A stretch of DNA of 64,000 nucleotides from Ferranicluibacter quercicola (GCF_021168455.1 NZ_JAJOZR010000005.1:1-64000), one strand, 5' to 3'; counted from the stretch's first letter, positions 34,506 to 43,362 are shown. The notes: generated by a model not told the origin, from the sequence alone. Translations and numbers: made by a program.

Positions 34506-36040
34506 TAGTGCTTCTCCCCGGAGCGCATGATGGCTCGCATGATGGATTCCTGGCTGGCTTCACCCTTGGGAAGTTCCGCGACGATACGACCTTCATTCAT
34601 GACGTAGATCCGATCGCAGGTTCCCAGAAGCTCGGGCATCTCGGATGAGATCATGAGAATGCCTTTGCCCTCGGCGGCCAGCTGGTTGATGATGGAATAG
34701 ATTTCGTATTTCGCACCGACGTCGATGCCGCGTGTCGGCTCGTCGAGGATGAGGATTTCGGGATTGGTGAACAGCCACTTGGACAGCACGACCTTCTGCT
34801 GGTTGCCGCCCGAGAGGTTGACCGTTTCCTGATAGATCGAGTGCGAGCGGATGCGCAGGCGCTTGCGATAGTCGGTTGCGACCTCGCGCTCGCGGTGCCC
34901 GTCGATCACGCCGCTGTTTGCGACGGCCGGCAGGTTGGCGAGCGTCGTGTTGTGCATGATGTTGTTGTTCAGAACCAGGCCCAGATGCTTGCGGTCCTCG
35001 GTTACGTAGGCAAGCCCCGCCTCGATCGCCTTCTGGATCGTGCTGACATCGACCGGCTTGCCGTGCATCAGCACGTCGCCGGTGATCTTGTGGCCCCAGG
35101 AACGGCCAAAGATGCTCATCGCCGTCTCGGTGCGCCCGGCGCCCATCAGCCCGGCAATGCCGACGACCTCGCCGGCGCGAACCGTGAAGTTCACGTCATG
35201 CAGGAACTGCCGGTCGCGGTGGTGCTGGTGGTAGACGTTCCAGTTCTTCACTTCCAGGAGCGTGCTGCCGATCTTCGGCTCGCGCGGGGGATAGCGGTCG
35301 TCCATGTCGCGCCCGACCATGCCCTTGATGATCCGGTCTTCGCCGATATCCTCGTTGTGGCAGTCGAGCGTTTCAACCGTGCCGCCGTCGCGCAGGATGG
35401 TGATCTTGTCGGCGACCGTCTTGATCTCGTTCAGCTTGTGCGAAATGATGATCGAGGTCATGCCCTGCTTGCGGAATTCCATCAGCAGGTGAAGGAGGGC
35501 CGCCGAATCCGTCTCGTTGAGCGAGGCGGTCGGCTCGTCGAGGATCAGCAGGCGCACCTTTTTCGACAGCGCCTTGGCGATTTCCACCAGCTGCTGCTTG
35601 CCCACCCCGATATCGGTGATCAGCGTTGCGGGCGACTCCTTCAGGCCGACCTTGGCCAGAAGCTCGCGCGTGCGCGCGAAGGTTTCCTTCCAGTCGATGA
35701 CGCCCTTGGTCGCCACCTCGTTGCCGAGGAAGATGTTTTCCCCGATCGAGAGCAGCGGAACGAGCGCCAGTTCCTGGTGGATGATGATGATGCCGAGATG
35801 CTCGCTGTCGGAGATGTCCTTGAACTGCCGAACCGAGCCGTCGTAAACGATGTCCCCGTCATAGCTGCCGGCGGGATAGACGCCGCTCAGCACCTTCATC
35901 AGGGTCGATTTGCCGGCACCGTTCTCGCCCACGAGCGCGTGGATCTCGCCCTCGCGAACCTTGAGATTGACGTTGTCGAGCGCTTTCACGCCGGGAAACG
36001 TCTTGGTGATGCCCCGCATTTCGAGAATGTATTTGTCCAT
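34505..36040 (-). CDS. gguA: Sugar ABC transporter ATPase (two ABC domains)
   Basis: The 511-residue protein has two ABC cassettes, like MglA/XylG/RbsA. The first has Walker A GENGAGKS (residues 38-45), a degenerate signature VGKQQLVEIAKAL and Walker B LLILDEPTAS. The second has a degenerate P-loop (GLMGAGRTE), LSGGNQQKVVLSKW and ILILDEPTRGIDVG. It powers ChvE-dependent sugar import through GguB. The start MDKYILEMRGITK is the natural one; an upstream frame of 65 codons overlaps a terminator. Between it and chvE lies that terminator, so it is expressed below chvE. Confidence 0.94.
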   Translation of the reverse strand: MDKYILEMRGITKTFPGVKALDNVNLKVREGEIHALVGENGAGKSTLMKVLSGVYPAGSYDGDIVYDGSVRQFKDISDSEHLGIIIIHQELALVPLLSIGENIFLGNEVATKGVIDWKETFARTRELLAKVGLKESPATLITDIGVGKQQLVEIAKALSKKVRLLILDEPTASLNETDSAALLHLLMEFRKQGMTSIIISHKLNEIKTVADKITILRDGGTVETLDCHNEDIGEDRIIKGMVGRDMDDRYPPREPKIGSTLLEVKNWNVYHQHHRDRQFLHDVNFTVRAGEVVGIAGLMGAGRTETAMSIFGRSWGHKITGDVLMHGKPVDVSTIQKAIEAGLAYVTEDRKHLGLVLNNNIMHNTTLANLPAVANSGVIDGHREREVATDYRKRLRIRSHSIYQETVNLSGGNQQKVVLSKWLFTNPEILILDEPTRGIDVGAKYEIYSIINQLAAEGKGILMISSEMPELLGTCDRIYVMNEGRIVAELPKGEASQESIMRAIMRSGEKH

Positions 36041-36111
36041 GTCAGGCGTTCCAGTGGCCGTCCGTCGTTTGATGAGGTGGGACCGGCCGGGGGTCAGGCT
36101 CCTCATATGCC

Positions 36112-36141
36112 AAAAGGGTCCGCGACTGGTATCGCGGACCC
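36112..36141 (-). terminator. Terminator/attenuator between chvE and gguA
   Basis: On the minus strand, GGGTCCGCGA (36141-36132) and TCGCGGACCC (36125-36116) form a perfect 10-base stem with a 6-base loop and are followed by TTTT (36115-36112). It lies 18 bases past the chvE stop and 72 bases ahead of gguA. Partial read-through would give much more ChvE than GguA/B. Confidence 0.85.
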
Positions 36142-36158
36142 CATGATAGCGTGATCGC

Positions 36159-37226
36159 TTAGTTGTCGATCTGCTCGGCGGTGTAGTAGCCGGCGCCGAC
36201 CAGAACGTCCTTGGCATTGGTCTTGTCGACGGCAACCGGCTTCAGCAGGTAGGCCGGAACGACCTTGACGCCGTTGTCGTAGGTCTTGGTGTCGTTGATC
36301 TGGGGCTCCTTGCCGCTGATCACGGCATCGACCATGCCAACGGTAACCTTGGCCAGTTCGCGCGTGTCCTTGAAGATCGTGGAGTACTGTTCGCCAGCCA
36401 TGATTGACTTGACCGACGGCAGTTCGGCGTCCTGGCCGGTGACGATCGGCATCGGCATGTCGCCGGAGCCGTAGCCAACGCCCTTCAGGGCCGAGATGAT
36501 GCCGATCGAGAGACCGTCATAGGGGGAGAGAACGCCGTCGACCTTCGCGTCGGTGTAGGTCGAGGACAGCAGGTTTTCCATGCGGGCCTGTGCAACGGCA
36601 CCGTCCCAACGCAGCGTGCCGACCTGTTCCATGCCCATCTGGCCGGACTTCACGACGATCTTCTTGGCGTCGATCAGCGGCTGGAGAACGGACATCGCGC
36701 CATCGTAGAAGAAGAAGGCGTTGTTGTCGTCCGGCGAACCGCCGAAGAGTTCGACGTTCTTCGGCTCGGTCGCGCCGTCCAGCTTCAGGCCGTTGACAAG
36801 CGTCGTTGCCTGGAGAACGCCGACCTGGAAGTTGTCGAACGTCGCGTAGTAGTCGACGTTGCCGCTGTCGCGGATCAGGCGGTCGTAGGCGATGACCTTG
36901 ACGCCGGCGTCATGCGCCTTGGCGAGAATGTCGGAGAGCGTCGTGCCGTCAATGGCGCCGATGACGAGAACCTTGGCACCCTTGGTGACCATGTTTTCGA
37001 TCTGGGCGAGCTGGTTCGGGATATCGTCGTCGGCAAACTGCAGGTCTGCCGTGTAGCCGGCTTCCTTGAACAGCTTTTCCATGGTCTCGCCGTCCGAGAT
37101 CCAGCGGGTCGAGGTCTTGGTCGGCATGGAAATGCCAACGGTGCCCTTGTCCTGCGCGAAAGCCGGGAATGCGAAGGACGCGACGCCGATGGCGGCAGCG
37201 GCCAGAAGTGATGTAACCAATTTCAT
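36159..37226 (-). CDS. chvE: Periplasmic sugar-binding protein ChvE
   Basis: The 355-residue product starts with a signal peptide (MKLVTSLLAAAAIGVASF, cleavage after AFA) and matches ChvE over its length: GISMPTKTSTRWI, QFADDDIPNQLAQIENMVTKGAKVLVIGAIDGTTLSDIL, YDRLIRDSGNVDYYATFDNFQVG, ELFGGSPDDNNAFFFYDG, GVLSPYDGLSIGII and AGEQYSTIFKDTRELAKV. ChvE binds glucose, galactose, xylose and arabinose. It feeds the Ggu importer and, in Agrobacterium, also signals to VirA and to chemotaxis. A good AGGGAGA site precedes the ATG at 37224-37226. The virulence role depends on VirA, not seen here. Confidence 0.95.
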   Translation of the reverse strand: MKLVTSLLAAAAIGVASFAFPAFAQDKGTVGISMPTKTSTRWISDGETMEKLFKEAGYTADLQFADDDIPNQLAQIENMVTKGAKVLVIGAIDGTTLSDILAKAHDAGVKVIAYDRLIRDSGNVDYYATFDNFQVGVLQATTLVNGLKLDGATEPKNVELFGGSPDDNNAFFFYDGAMSVLQPLIDAKKIVVKSGQMGMEQVGTLRWDGAVAQARMENLLSSTYTDAKVDGVLSPYDGLSIGIISALKGVGYGSGDMPMPIVTGQDAELPSVKSIMAGEQYSTIFKDTRELAKVTVGMVDAVISGKEPQINDTKTYDNGVKVVPAYLLKPVAVDKTNAKDVLVGAGYYTAEQIDN

Positions 37227-37363
37227 AAGGTCTCTCCCTGGAGTGTTGACCGCGCCGGCCTGGAGCCGTCGCGATATGTGCGGCGCTGGACGCACCCGGA
37301 ACGTCGTTCCAGGGTGGAGGGAAAATGGATGAAGAAATCCCCCCGGCTTTAACCTCCGCAAGC

Positions 37364-37450
37364 GCCGGCGCACATGCCGGCAAACTGGAATCAAACTCCA
37401 TAACTGTCAAATACAATATTCGTGTAGGCGCATATTTTTTTTGGTATAAT
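37364..37450. promoter_or_regulatory. chvE/gbpR divergent control region
   Basis: The 278-base space between the divergent genes holds a hairpin GCCGGC/GCCGGC (37364-37381) in the chvE leader. It also holds an inverted-repeat candidate LysR box TGGA-N7-TCCA (37386-37400), and a TTGACA on the minus strand (37410-37405) that could be the chvE -35. TATAAT lies on the plus strand at 37445-37450, a good gbpR -10. The AT-rich stretch 37411-37475 stands out in this GC-rich genome. Spacing of the -35/-10 elements is imperfect, so exact promoters are not fixed. Confidence 0.5.
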
Positions 37451-37504
37451 AAACGAAAAGAATGTGATTTTTAATGGACGGGGGAGCTGGGAGGGTGACG
37501 GCCT

Positions 37505-38482
37505 ATGGAAGACACGGAAAATCAAGGGCTTGTGCCCTTTGGTGCCTCCGCGCGCAATGTATTCAAGTCGGGTTTGAAGCTTGTCCACCTGCATCTCATC
37601 CTCGCGATCGAGGATAGGGGTCAGATCAGCGCCGCTGCGGAGGCTCTGGGCATATCACAACCGGCCGCTTCACGCATGCTCGGAGAAATCGAATCGATCC
37701 TGCGCGCGCCCCTCTGCGAGCGCGTGGCGCGCGGCGTGGAACTCACGCCCTATGGAAAGGCGCTCGCCCGGCGCGCGCGCACCATCTTCCTCGAGCTTCG
37801 GGAAACAGCCCGGGAGATCGGCGAGTTGAAGACGGGCCGCGGCGGCTCCGTCTCGCTCGGCTCCGTCACCGGCCCTGCCCTGCATCTCGCCGTGCCCGCG
37901 ATGAATCAGGTGACGACGGCCTATCCCGGCATCGAGATCAGCATTCAGGTGGAAAACAGCAATGTCCTGATCCGCGAGCTGATGGCAGCCCGTCACGACT
38001 TCGTCATCGGCCGCATTCCCGACGATATCGACCCCCGCCAATTCGACCTCGTGGAGATCGGCTCGGAAGACGTCTGTCTGATCGTTCGCGAGGGTCACCC
38101 CCTGCTCGAAAAGCCGGTCATCGTCCACGAGGACCTGCCGGGCTACGACTGGGTCTTCCAGCCGGCCGGCACGCTGTTGCGGCGTTCCGTGGAGGACAGT
38201 TTCCTCACCAGCGGCGTGCCCCTGCCGACCACGACGATCAACACCTCCTCCATCATCCTGACCCTTTCCATCGTGCGCAACACCAATGCGATTGCGCCTG
38301 TGGCCAAGGACGTCGCGGAATTGGTCGCCAGCAACGGAACGTCGATCGGCGAGATCCGCGTCCTGCCGATCGATTTCGCCATCACCATCCGCCCCTACAG
38401 CCTCATCACCCCCCGCGGTCGCGAACTGCCGCCGAGCGCCAAGCTGCTCTACGATCTCATTCTTCAGGAAAGCAAAGGCTGA
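37505..38482 (+). CDS. gbpR: LysR-family regulator GbpR of the chvE operon
   Basis: The 325-residue regulator has the winged helix-turn-helix around residues 24-65 (LILAIEDRGQISAAAEALGISQPAASRMLGEIE) and a GalBP-type effector domain (VSLGSVTGPALHLAVPAMNQV; DFVIGRIPDDIDP; FQPAGTLLRRSVEDSF). It is divergent from chvE exactly as Agrobacterium GbpR, which activates chvE in response to arabinose, fucose or galactose and represses it otherwise. The start ATG at 37505 follows a GGGAGGG site. Confidence 0.92.
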   Translation: MEDTENQGLVPFGASARNVFKSGLKLVHLHLILAIEDRGQISAAAEALGISQPAASRMLGEIESILRAPLCERVARGVELTPYGKALARRARTIFLELRETAREIGELKTGRGGSVSLGSVTGPALHLAVPAMNQVTTAYPGIEISIQVENSNVLIRELMAARHDFVIGRIPDDIDPRQFDLVEIGSEDVCLIVREGHPLLEKPVIVHEDLPGYDWVFQPAGTLLRRSVEDSFLTSGVPLPTTTINTSSIILTLSIVRNTNAIAPVAKDVAELVASNGTSIGEIRVLPIDFAITIRPYSLITPRGRELPPSAKLLYDLILQESKG

Positions 38483-38550
38483 TCGGCATCCGCTCGGCAT
38501 GGACAGGCTTACGCAATCCTGTCGTGCTTGGCTTGCGACGATAATACGCC

Positions 38551-38573
38551 GCGGCACCCCACAGGGGTGCCGC
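38551..38573. other. Hairpin between gbpR and the J-domain gene
   Basis: GCGGCACCCC (38551-38560) and GGGGTGCCGC (38564-38573) form a perfect 10-base stem with a 3-base loop. There is no T-run. It could terminate gbpR or structure the leader of the next gene, whose start is 21 bases further. Confidence 0.6.
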
Positions 38574-38593
38574 TCCAGCCGGAAGGGACGGAC

Positions 38594-39106
38594 ATGTTCG
38601 GCAAATCGCTCTTTCAGTCCGTGCTCGAACGTCTTGAGGCGGAAGACCCGCGGGAGGCGGCCGGGCCATCCCCGCGTGCCGGCATCGCGGGCTTGAACGC
38701 CAGCCTCGCCTTCGATACGGAACGCGCCGCTGGCGGCGATGCCGTGCGGCAGGCCTATGCCGATATCGACGAGGCCGGAAGCGCGGCACCCGAACCGCTA
38801 CGTCCGCGCCCGGCTCCGCTTCTCCGAGCCGCAAGGCCCCCGCTTCGGCAACGGCCCGCCCATCTCGACCGCCTGACACCCGCGCAGGTCGCCGAAGACC
38901 TTCAGCTCTCGAATACGGACACGCCCACCACCCTCGCGGAGAAGCGCCGGGCGTTCGCCAACCGCAACCATCCGGATCGCCACGCGCCGGGGGATAGAGA
39001 GGCAGCGACGACGCGCATGACGATCGCCAATATGCTGGTGGACGAGGCACTGCGCCGGCTGAAGCGCGGCCTGCCGATCGGCCTGACGCCACAGCGCCCC
39101 CGATAG
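38594..39106 (+). CDS. Small protein with C-terminal J-domain-like region
   Basis: The 170-residue protein has a disordered, Pro/Arg-rich middle (residues about 60-95) and a C-terminal region with the HPD tripeptide at 126-128 (FANRNHPDRHAPGD), flanked by helices (LTPAQVAEDLQL and MTIANMLVDEALRRL) as in a J-domain. J-domains stimulate Hsp70 ATPase. A short, non-DnaJ member such as this probably recruits DnaK to a specific target, which is unknown. The ATG at 38594 has GGAAGGGACGG upstream; an earlier in-frame ATG is less likely. Confidence 0.75.
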   Translation: MFGKSLFQSVLERLEAEDPREAAGPSPRAGIAGLNASLAFDTERAAGGDAVRQAYADIDEAGSAAPEPLRPRPAPLLRAARPPLRQRPAHLDRLTPAQVAEDLQLSNTDTPTTLAEKRRAFANRNHPDRHAPGDREAATTRMTIANMLVDEALRRLKRGLPIGLTPQRPR

Positions 39107-39128
39107 CGCGCGCGTCGAGCTTTGGCCG

Positions 39129-39410
39129 TCAGGCCTTCGGCTCGTCCCTTGGCGGCGCGTCGGGATCTGCGAGCGGCGGTGCATCGGCGGCCGTCGCCTC
39201 CGGCACGACGTCGGTCGATGTCGTCGTCGGCTTGAAGAACACGATCAGCGTGGCCGAGGTATAGGCGGTGACGGCCAGAAAGATCATGCCCCAGGTCGAG
39301 GCGCCGTTCCAGAACTCGACGGCCGTCCAGAGCGCGCAGCTCCCGACGATCAACAGACGCCTCCAGAGAGGACGGTAGAAAGGATGATCCGGGTCGATGA
39401 ACTTCTGCAT
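39129..39410 (-). CDS. Small two-helix membrane protein (DUF3329-like)
   Basis: The 93-residue protein opens MQKFIDPDHPFYRPLWRRL and then has two predicted membrane helices (LLIVGSCALWTAVEF and WGMIFLAVTAYTSATLIVFF), followed by a flexible acidic/proline tail. The opening resembles the DUF3329 family of small alphaproteobacterial inner-membrane proteins with no known function. A GAGGAC site precedes the ATG. The gene converges with the J-domain gene, with 22 bases between stops. Confidence 0.7.
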   Translation of the reverse strand: MQKFIDPDHPFYRPLWRRLLIVGSCALWTAVEFWNGASTWGMIFLAVTAYTSATLIVFFKPTTTSTDVVPEATAADAPPLADPDAPPRDEPKA

Positions 39411-39759
39411 GAGTCCTCTTGGATGACCAAACGTCGGCCGAGCGCGCTGTATCACGGAGATCGCGCAGCCCAGCGCAGATGACATGCGCAAAAAACATCG
39501 CAAGCGCAAGGGTACCGGCTTGACGGGCAGGAACAAGACGGAATAAAAATTCCAAAAATCAATCCAGATCAATGTTTCGTTCCGGAGGGCGCGACATCGA
39601 TCAGGACGACGCGACGCCTCGGGAGGAGACGGCGTCGCCGGCACATCCCCTCCTCGACAGGACGGATCCGCCGTCAGCGGATCGCCAAGCGCTTCCAGCG
39701 GAGTGAGCGCATCATTCCGCGTCCAGTGGCTTTCGGGCCGCGCTATTGAAAGTGGTAAC
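39411..39759. other. Divergent intergenic region before the inositol dehydrogenase-like gene
   Basis: This 349-base space separates the DUF3329-like gene (minus) from the dehydrogenase (plus). An AT-rich stretch near 39542-39577 contains the direct repeat ATCAAT-N4-ATCAAT, which somewhat resembles an FNR/FixK half-site but lacks the symmetric left arm. No RNA gene or credible small protein was seen. Confidence 0.4.
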
Positions 39760-40755
39760 ATGACTGTGAGATTTGGTGTTCTCGGCGCCGGCCGTATCGG
39801 CAAGGTTCATGCCAAGGCCGTCAGCGGCGATGCCCATGCGCGTCTCGTGGCCGTTGCCGATGCGTTTCCCGCGGCAGCTCAGGCGATTGCCGACAGCTAT
39901 GGCTGCGAGGTCCGCACCATCGAGGCGATCGAGGCGGCCGACGATATCGACGCCGTCGTCATCTGCACGCCCACCGATACCCATGCCGACCTGATCGAGC
40001 GCTTCGCCCGCGCCGGCAAGGCGATCTTCTGCGAAAAGCCGATCGACCTGGATGTCGGCCGCGTCCGCGATTGCCTGAAGACGGTCGCCGAAACGGACGG
40101 AAAGCTGATGGTCGGCTTCAACCGCCGCTTCGACCCGCATTTCATGGCCGTGCGGCAGGCGATCGAGGACGGCCGCATCGGCGATGTCGAAATGGTGACG
40201 ATCATCTCGCGCGATCCCGGCGCGCCGCCGGTCGATTACATCAAGCGCTCCGGCGGCATCTTCCGCGACATGACGATCCACGACTTCGACATGGCGCGCT
40301 TCCTGCTCGGCGAAGAGCCGACCATCGTCACGGCCCATGCCGCCGTGCTGGTCGATCCCGAGATCGGAACCGCCGGGGATTACGACAGCGTTTCGGTCAT
40401 CCTCGAAACCGCCAGCGGCAAGCAGGCGATCATCTCCAACTCGCGCCGTGCCACCTATGGCTACGACCAGCGCATCGAGGTGCACGGCTCCAAGGGCGTT
40501 GTCTCGGCGGAAAACCAGCGCGCCGTCTCCATCGAGATCGCCAATGGCGAAGGCTACACCCGCCCGCCCCTGCACGATTTCTTCATGACCCGCTATACCC
40601 AAGCCTATGCCAACGAGATCGCGAGCTTCATCTCCGCCATCGAGACCGGCACGCCGATTACCCCCTCCGGCGCGGACGGCCTTGCCGCACTCGCACTCGC
40701 GGAAGCCGCGCTCCGGTCCGTCAAGGAAAAGCGCCAGATCGCCGTCGAACTCTGA
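39760..40755 (+). CDS. iolG: Inositol 2-dehydrogenase-like oxidoreductase (Gfo/Idh/MocA)
   Basis: The 331-residue NAD-dependent dehydrogenase has an N-terminal Rossmann fold (FGVLGAGRIGKVHAKAV), the conserved EKPIDLDV motif with catalytic-site lysine near residue 95, and a C-terminal domain with the SGGIFRDMTIHDFDMARFL stretch holding the active-site aspartate and histidine. This is the IolG pattern. Oxidation of myo-inositol to 2-keto-myo-inositol is the probable reaction, but no other iol genes are near, so another polyol is possible. The ATG at 39760 follows a weak site. Confidence 0.82.
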   Translation: MTVRFGVLGAGRIGKVHAKAVSGDAHARLVAVADAFPAAAQAIADSYGCEVRTIEAIEAADDIDAVVICTPTDTHADLIERFARAGKAIFCEKPIDLDVGRVRDCLKTVAETDGKLMVGFNRRFDPHFMAVRQAIEDGRIGDVEMVTIISRDPGAPPVDYIKRSGGIFRDMTIHDFDMARFLLGEEPTIVTAHAAVLVDPEIGTAGDYDSVSVILETASGKQAIISNSRRATYGYDQRIEVHGSKGVVSAENQRAVSIEIANGEGYTRPPLHDFFMTRYTQAYANEIASFISAIETGTPITPSGADGLAALALAEAALRSVKEKRQIAVEL

Positions 40756-40777
40756 GCGCTCGCCCGGACAGACGCGG

Positions 40778-42331
40778 TCAATAGGTCTTCGGCAGGGCGT
40801 CCAGTTCCGCAAGGAACGCCCGGGCGCTCTGCCGCGTCTCCCGCTTCTGCTCCGGGCTCATCCGGCCCCAGGCGGCATAGACCGGCCCCAGCCGGTGGTT
40901 GCCCTTCAGCTTGTCCGCGTTGCGGTCGAGAAAATCCCAGTAGAGCGCGTTGAACGGACAGGCATCCTTTCCTGTCTTCTTGCGCACGTCGTAGGCGCAG
41001 CCTTCGCAGTAGTCCGACATGCGGTTGATGTAATTGCCGCCCGCGGCATAGGGCTTCGACCCGAGAAAGCCGCCATCGGCGAACTGGCTCATGCCGATGA
41101 CGTTCGGCAACTCCACCCATTCATAGGCATCCGCATAGACCTCGAGATACCACTGGTGGATCTCGAGCGGCCGGACCCCGGCCAGCATGGCGAAATTCCC
41201 CGTGATCATCAGCCGCTGGATATGGTGGGCATAGGCATTGTCGCGCGTCTCCGTGATCACCTGCCGCAGGCAGGCCATGCGCGTGTCGGCGGTCCAGTAG
41301 AAATCCGGCAACGCGCGATCGGCCTCCAGAAAATTCATCTCCCGATAGTCCGGCATCTTCAGCCAGTAGACGCCGCGAATATACTCCCGCCAGCCGATGA
41401 TCTGGCGGATGAAGCCCTCGACCGCATTCAGCGGCGCATCGCCGGCAAGATAGACGGTCTCCGCCCGCCGACAGAGATCCAGCGGATCGAGCAGCCCGGC
41501 ATTGAGATAGAACGAGAGCAGCGAGTGGCTGAGCACGGGATCGCCCGAGAGCATGGCATCCTGCCGCTCGCCGAACCGCGGCAGGTGATCGACCATGAAC
41601 CGGTCCCGCAAGGTCTCCGCCTGCGCGCGGGTGACGGCGAAGTCGAAGCCTTCGAGCCGTCCGAAATGCGCGCCGAACCGCCGTCCGACGAGCGCAAGCA
41701 CCTCCGCCGTGATCGCATCCGGCGCAAACCCCTTGCGCGGCTGCGAGAACAGATCGAGCGTCGCCGGCTTGCGGTTTTCGGCGTCGAAGTTCCAGCGCCC
41801 GCCGGCCGGCGCGTCGCCTTCCATCAAGAGACGGGTCTTCTGCCGCATCTCCCGGTAGAAGGTTTCCATGCGCAGCTGCCGCCGCCCGCCGGCAAAGGCT
41901 GCGAATTCGGACCGCGAACAGAGAAACCGCGTATCGTCGCGGATCTCGACCGGAACATTGAACGCCCGCTGCCAGCCGTCCATCATCTCGAGCACGCGGA
42001 ACTCGCCGGGCTCCGTGACGATGACGCGGTCCGGCCGCAGCTCCGAGACGGCGCGACCGACCTCGCCTCCGAACGCGCCGCTATTGCCCTCGTCCTCGAG
42101 CCGCACATAGCGCACCGTCAGCCCGCGCGCGCGCAGATCCTCGGCGAAATGGCGCATGGCGGAAAAGAGAAACGCGATCTTCTTCGGATGATGCCGCACA
42201 TAGTGCGCTTCCTCCATCACCTCGCACATCAGCACCACATCGTCCGCCGAGGCGCCGGCGAGGCTCGACATCTCCGGCGACAGCTGGTCGCCGAGGATGA
42301 GGATCAGGTTGCGAACCGTATCACCGCTCAT
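40778..42331 (-). CDS. phrB: Iron-sulfur (FeS-BCP) photolyase, PhrB-type
   Basis: The 517-residue flavoprotein belongs to the bacterial cryptochrome/(6-4) photolyase family described in Agrobacterium (PhrB). It opens NLILILGDQLSPEM. The FAD-binding half has FIRQIIGWREYIRGVYW and HHIQRLMITGNFAMLAGV. Four cysteines sit where the 4Fe-4S ligands are expected: ACLRQ near residue 352, CEGC near 442/445 and ACPFN near 457. Such enzymes repair (6-4) photoproducts or act as photoreceptors. Start at MSGDTV (ATG 42329-42331). The SDR gene ends 43 bases upstream on the same strand, so the two may be co-transcribed. Confidence 0.92.
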   Translation of the reverse strand: MSGDTVRNLILILGDQLSPEMSSLAGASADDVVLMCEVMEEAHYVRHHPKKIAFLFSAMRHFAEDLRARGLTVRYVRLEDEGNSGAFGGEVGRAVSELRPDRVIVTEPGEFRVLEMMDGWQRAFNVPVEIRDDTRFLCSRSEFAAFAGGRRQLRMETFYREMRQKTRLLMEGDAPAGGRWNFDAENRKPATLDLFSQPRKGFAPDAITAEVLALVGRRFGAHFGRLEGFDFAVTRAQAETLRDRFMVDHLPRFGERQDAMLSGDPVLSHSLLSFYLNAGLLDPLDLCRRAETVYLAGDAPLNAVEGFIRQIIGWREYIRGVYWLKMPDYREMNFLEADRALPDFYWTADTRMACLRQVITETRDNAYAHHIQRLMITGNFAMLAGVRPLEIHQWYLEVYADAYEWVELPNVIGMSQFADGGFLGSKPYAAGGNYINRMSDYCEGCAYDVRKKTGKDACPFNALYWDFLDRNADKLKGNHRLGPVYAAWGRMSPEQKRETRQSARAFLAELDALPKTY

Positions 42332-42374
42332 CGGCCCTGCCCTCCCACCCTCTGCCACGCCCGTGATGTCGCCG

Positions 42375-43073
42375 CTACCATGCGATCTCCGTCCCGTCGT
42401 AAGCGAAGAAATGCCCCGTCTGCGCCGGTATGAGGCCATCAATAACAGAAAGGAGAGCGGACGCGGCTTCCGCCGGCGACACCTTGTCGGCGTGCCGCCC
42501 ATGCGTGGCCGTCAGCCCGGTTTCCACCGTGCCAGGATGCAGGGCGACGACGACGCTCTGCGGGCATGTGCGCGCGATCTCGATCGACGCCGTCCGCACG
42601 ATCTGGTTGAGCGCCGCCTTTGCCGAGCGATAGGAAATCCACCCGCCGAGCCTGTTGTCGCCGATCGACCCGACTCGCGCCGAAAGCGTCGCGAGGACGC
42701 AGCGCCGGTCTCGCGGCAAGAGCGGCGCGAAATGCTTGATCAGCAGCGCCGGCCCGATGGCGTTGACCGCGAACTGCCGCGCCATGACGGCAGGATCGAT
42801 CGCGCGGATCGTCTTCTCGGGCCCCTGCCCGTCGATCTCCAGCGCCCCGGTCGCATCGAACACCAGATCGACCGTGCCCGGCCGCGCCGCAACGCCACGG
42901 GCGGCAGCCTGCACGGACCCCTCCTCCGTCACATCCATCCCGTCATCCCGCCGCGACAGCCCCACCACCTCACCGCACATCGGATCACCCTCCAGCGCCA
43001 CCAGAACCGCAGCCCCGATCCCGCCGCTCGCCCCCAACACCACCGCCCGATACCCGTCCCGAAACCCCAGCAT
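42375..43073 (-). CDS. Short-chain dehydrogenase/reductase
   Basis: The 232-residue SDR has the cofactor motif VLGASGGIGAAVL, a short domain with VFDATGALEIDG, then NAIGPALLIKHF, and the active-site WISYRSAKAALNQI (Tyr-x-x-x-Lys). VVALHPGTVETGL completes the pattern of the CsgA/sniffer-like SDR group. It lies upstream of the photolyase gene in the same direction, a pairing seen in other proteobacteria. The substrate is unknown. The start MLGFRDGYRAVV is at 43073. Confidence 0.85.
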   Translation of the reverse strand: MLGFRDGYRAVVLGASGGIGAAVLVALEGDPMCGEVVGLSRRDDGMDVTEEGSVQAAARGVAARPGTVDLVFDATGALEIDGQGPEKTIRAIDPAVMARQFAVNAIGPALLIKHFAPLLPRDRRCVLATLSARVGSIGDNRLGGWISYRSAKAALNQIVRTASIEIARTCPQSVVVALHPGTVETGLTATHGRHADKVSPAEAASALLSVIDGLIPAQTGHFFAYDGTEIAW

Positions 43074-43285
43074 TCCATTCTCCCGGCCACATCTGCGCCG
43101 TCGGCCCGCCAGAAGGCCGGTCACCCACAGTCAACACCGTCTACGCCCCACGCCCCCAACCGGATCTCCCCCGCCACCGCACCACAGCCACCCCGCCCGA
43201 TTTTCCACCAATCCCTGTCTTCCCCATTGATGCCAACCCAAACCTAAGCTATGAACCCCTCATCCACCCGGCAAAGCCGGTTGCT

Positions 43286-43362
43286 GCACCCGTAGCTCAG
43301 CTGGATAGAGTGTTGGATTCCGATTCCAAAGGTCACAGGTTCGAATCCTGTCGGGTGCGCCA
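43286..43362 (+). tRNA. tRNA-Arg (anticodon CCG)
   Basis: A 77-base gene with encoded CCA. The acceptor stem is GCACCCG/CGGGTGC, the D-stem GCTC/GAGT, and the anticodon stem TTGGA/TCCAA around the loop TTCCGAT, giving anticodon CCG. The T-arm is ACAGG-TTCGAAT-CCTGT. It reads CGG arginine codons. It borders a region of uncertain origin on its 3' side, where islands often insert. Confidence 0.95.

Noticed and set aside
39542..39577. A possible FNR/FixK site upstream of the inositol dehydrogenase-like gene
   Set aside because: The right half fits, but the left half is a direct rather than inverted copy, so the symmetric site is absent.
40607..42433. A 608-codon open frame opposite the photolyase gene
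   Set aside because: No recognisable domain, composition typical of antisense frames, and it also covers the end of the dehydrogenase gene.
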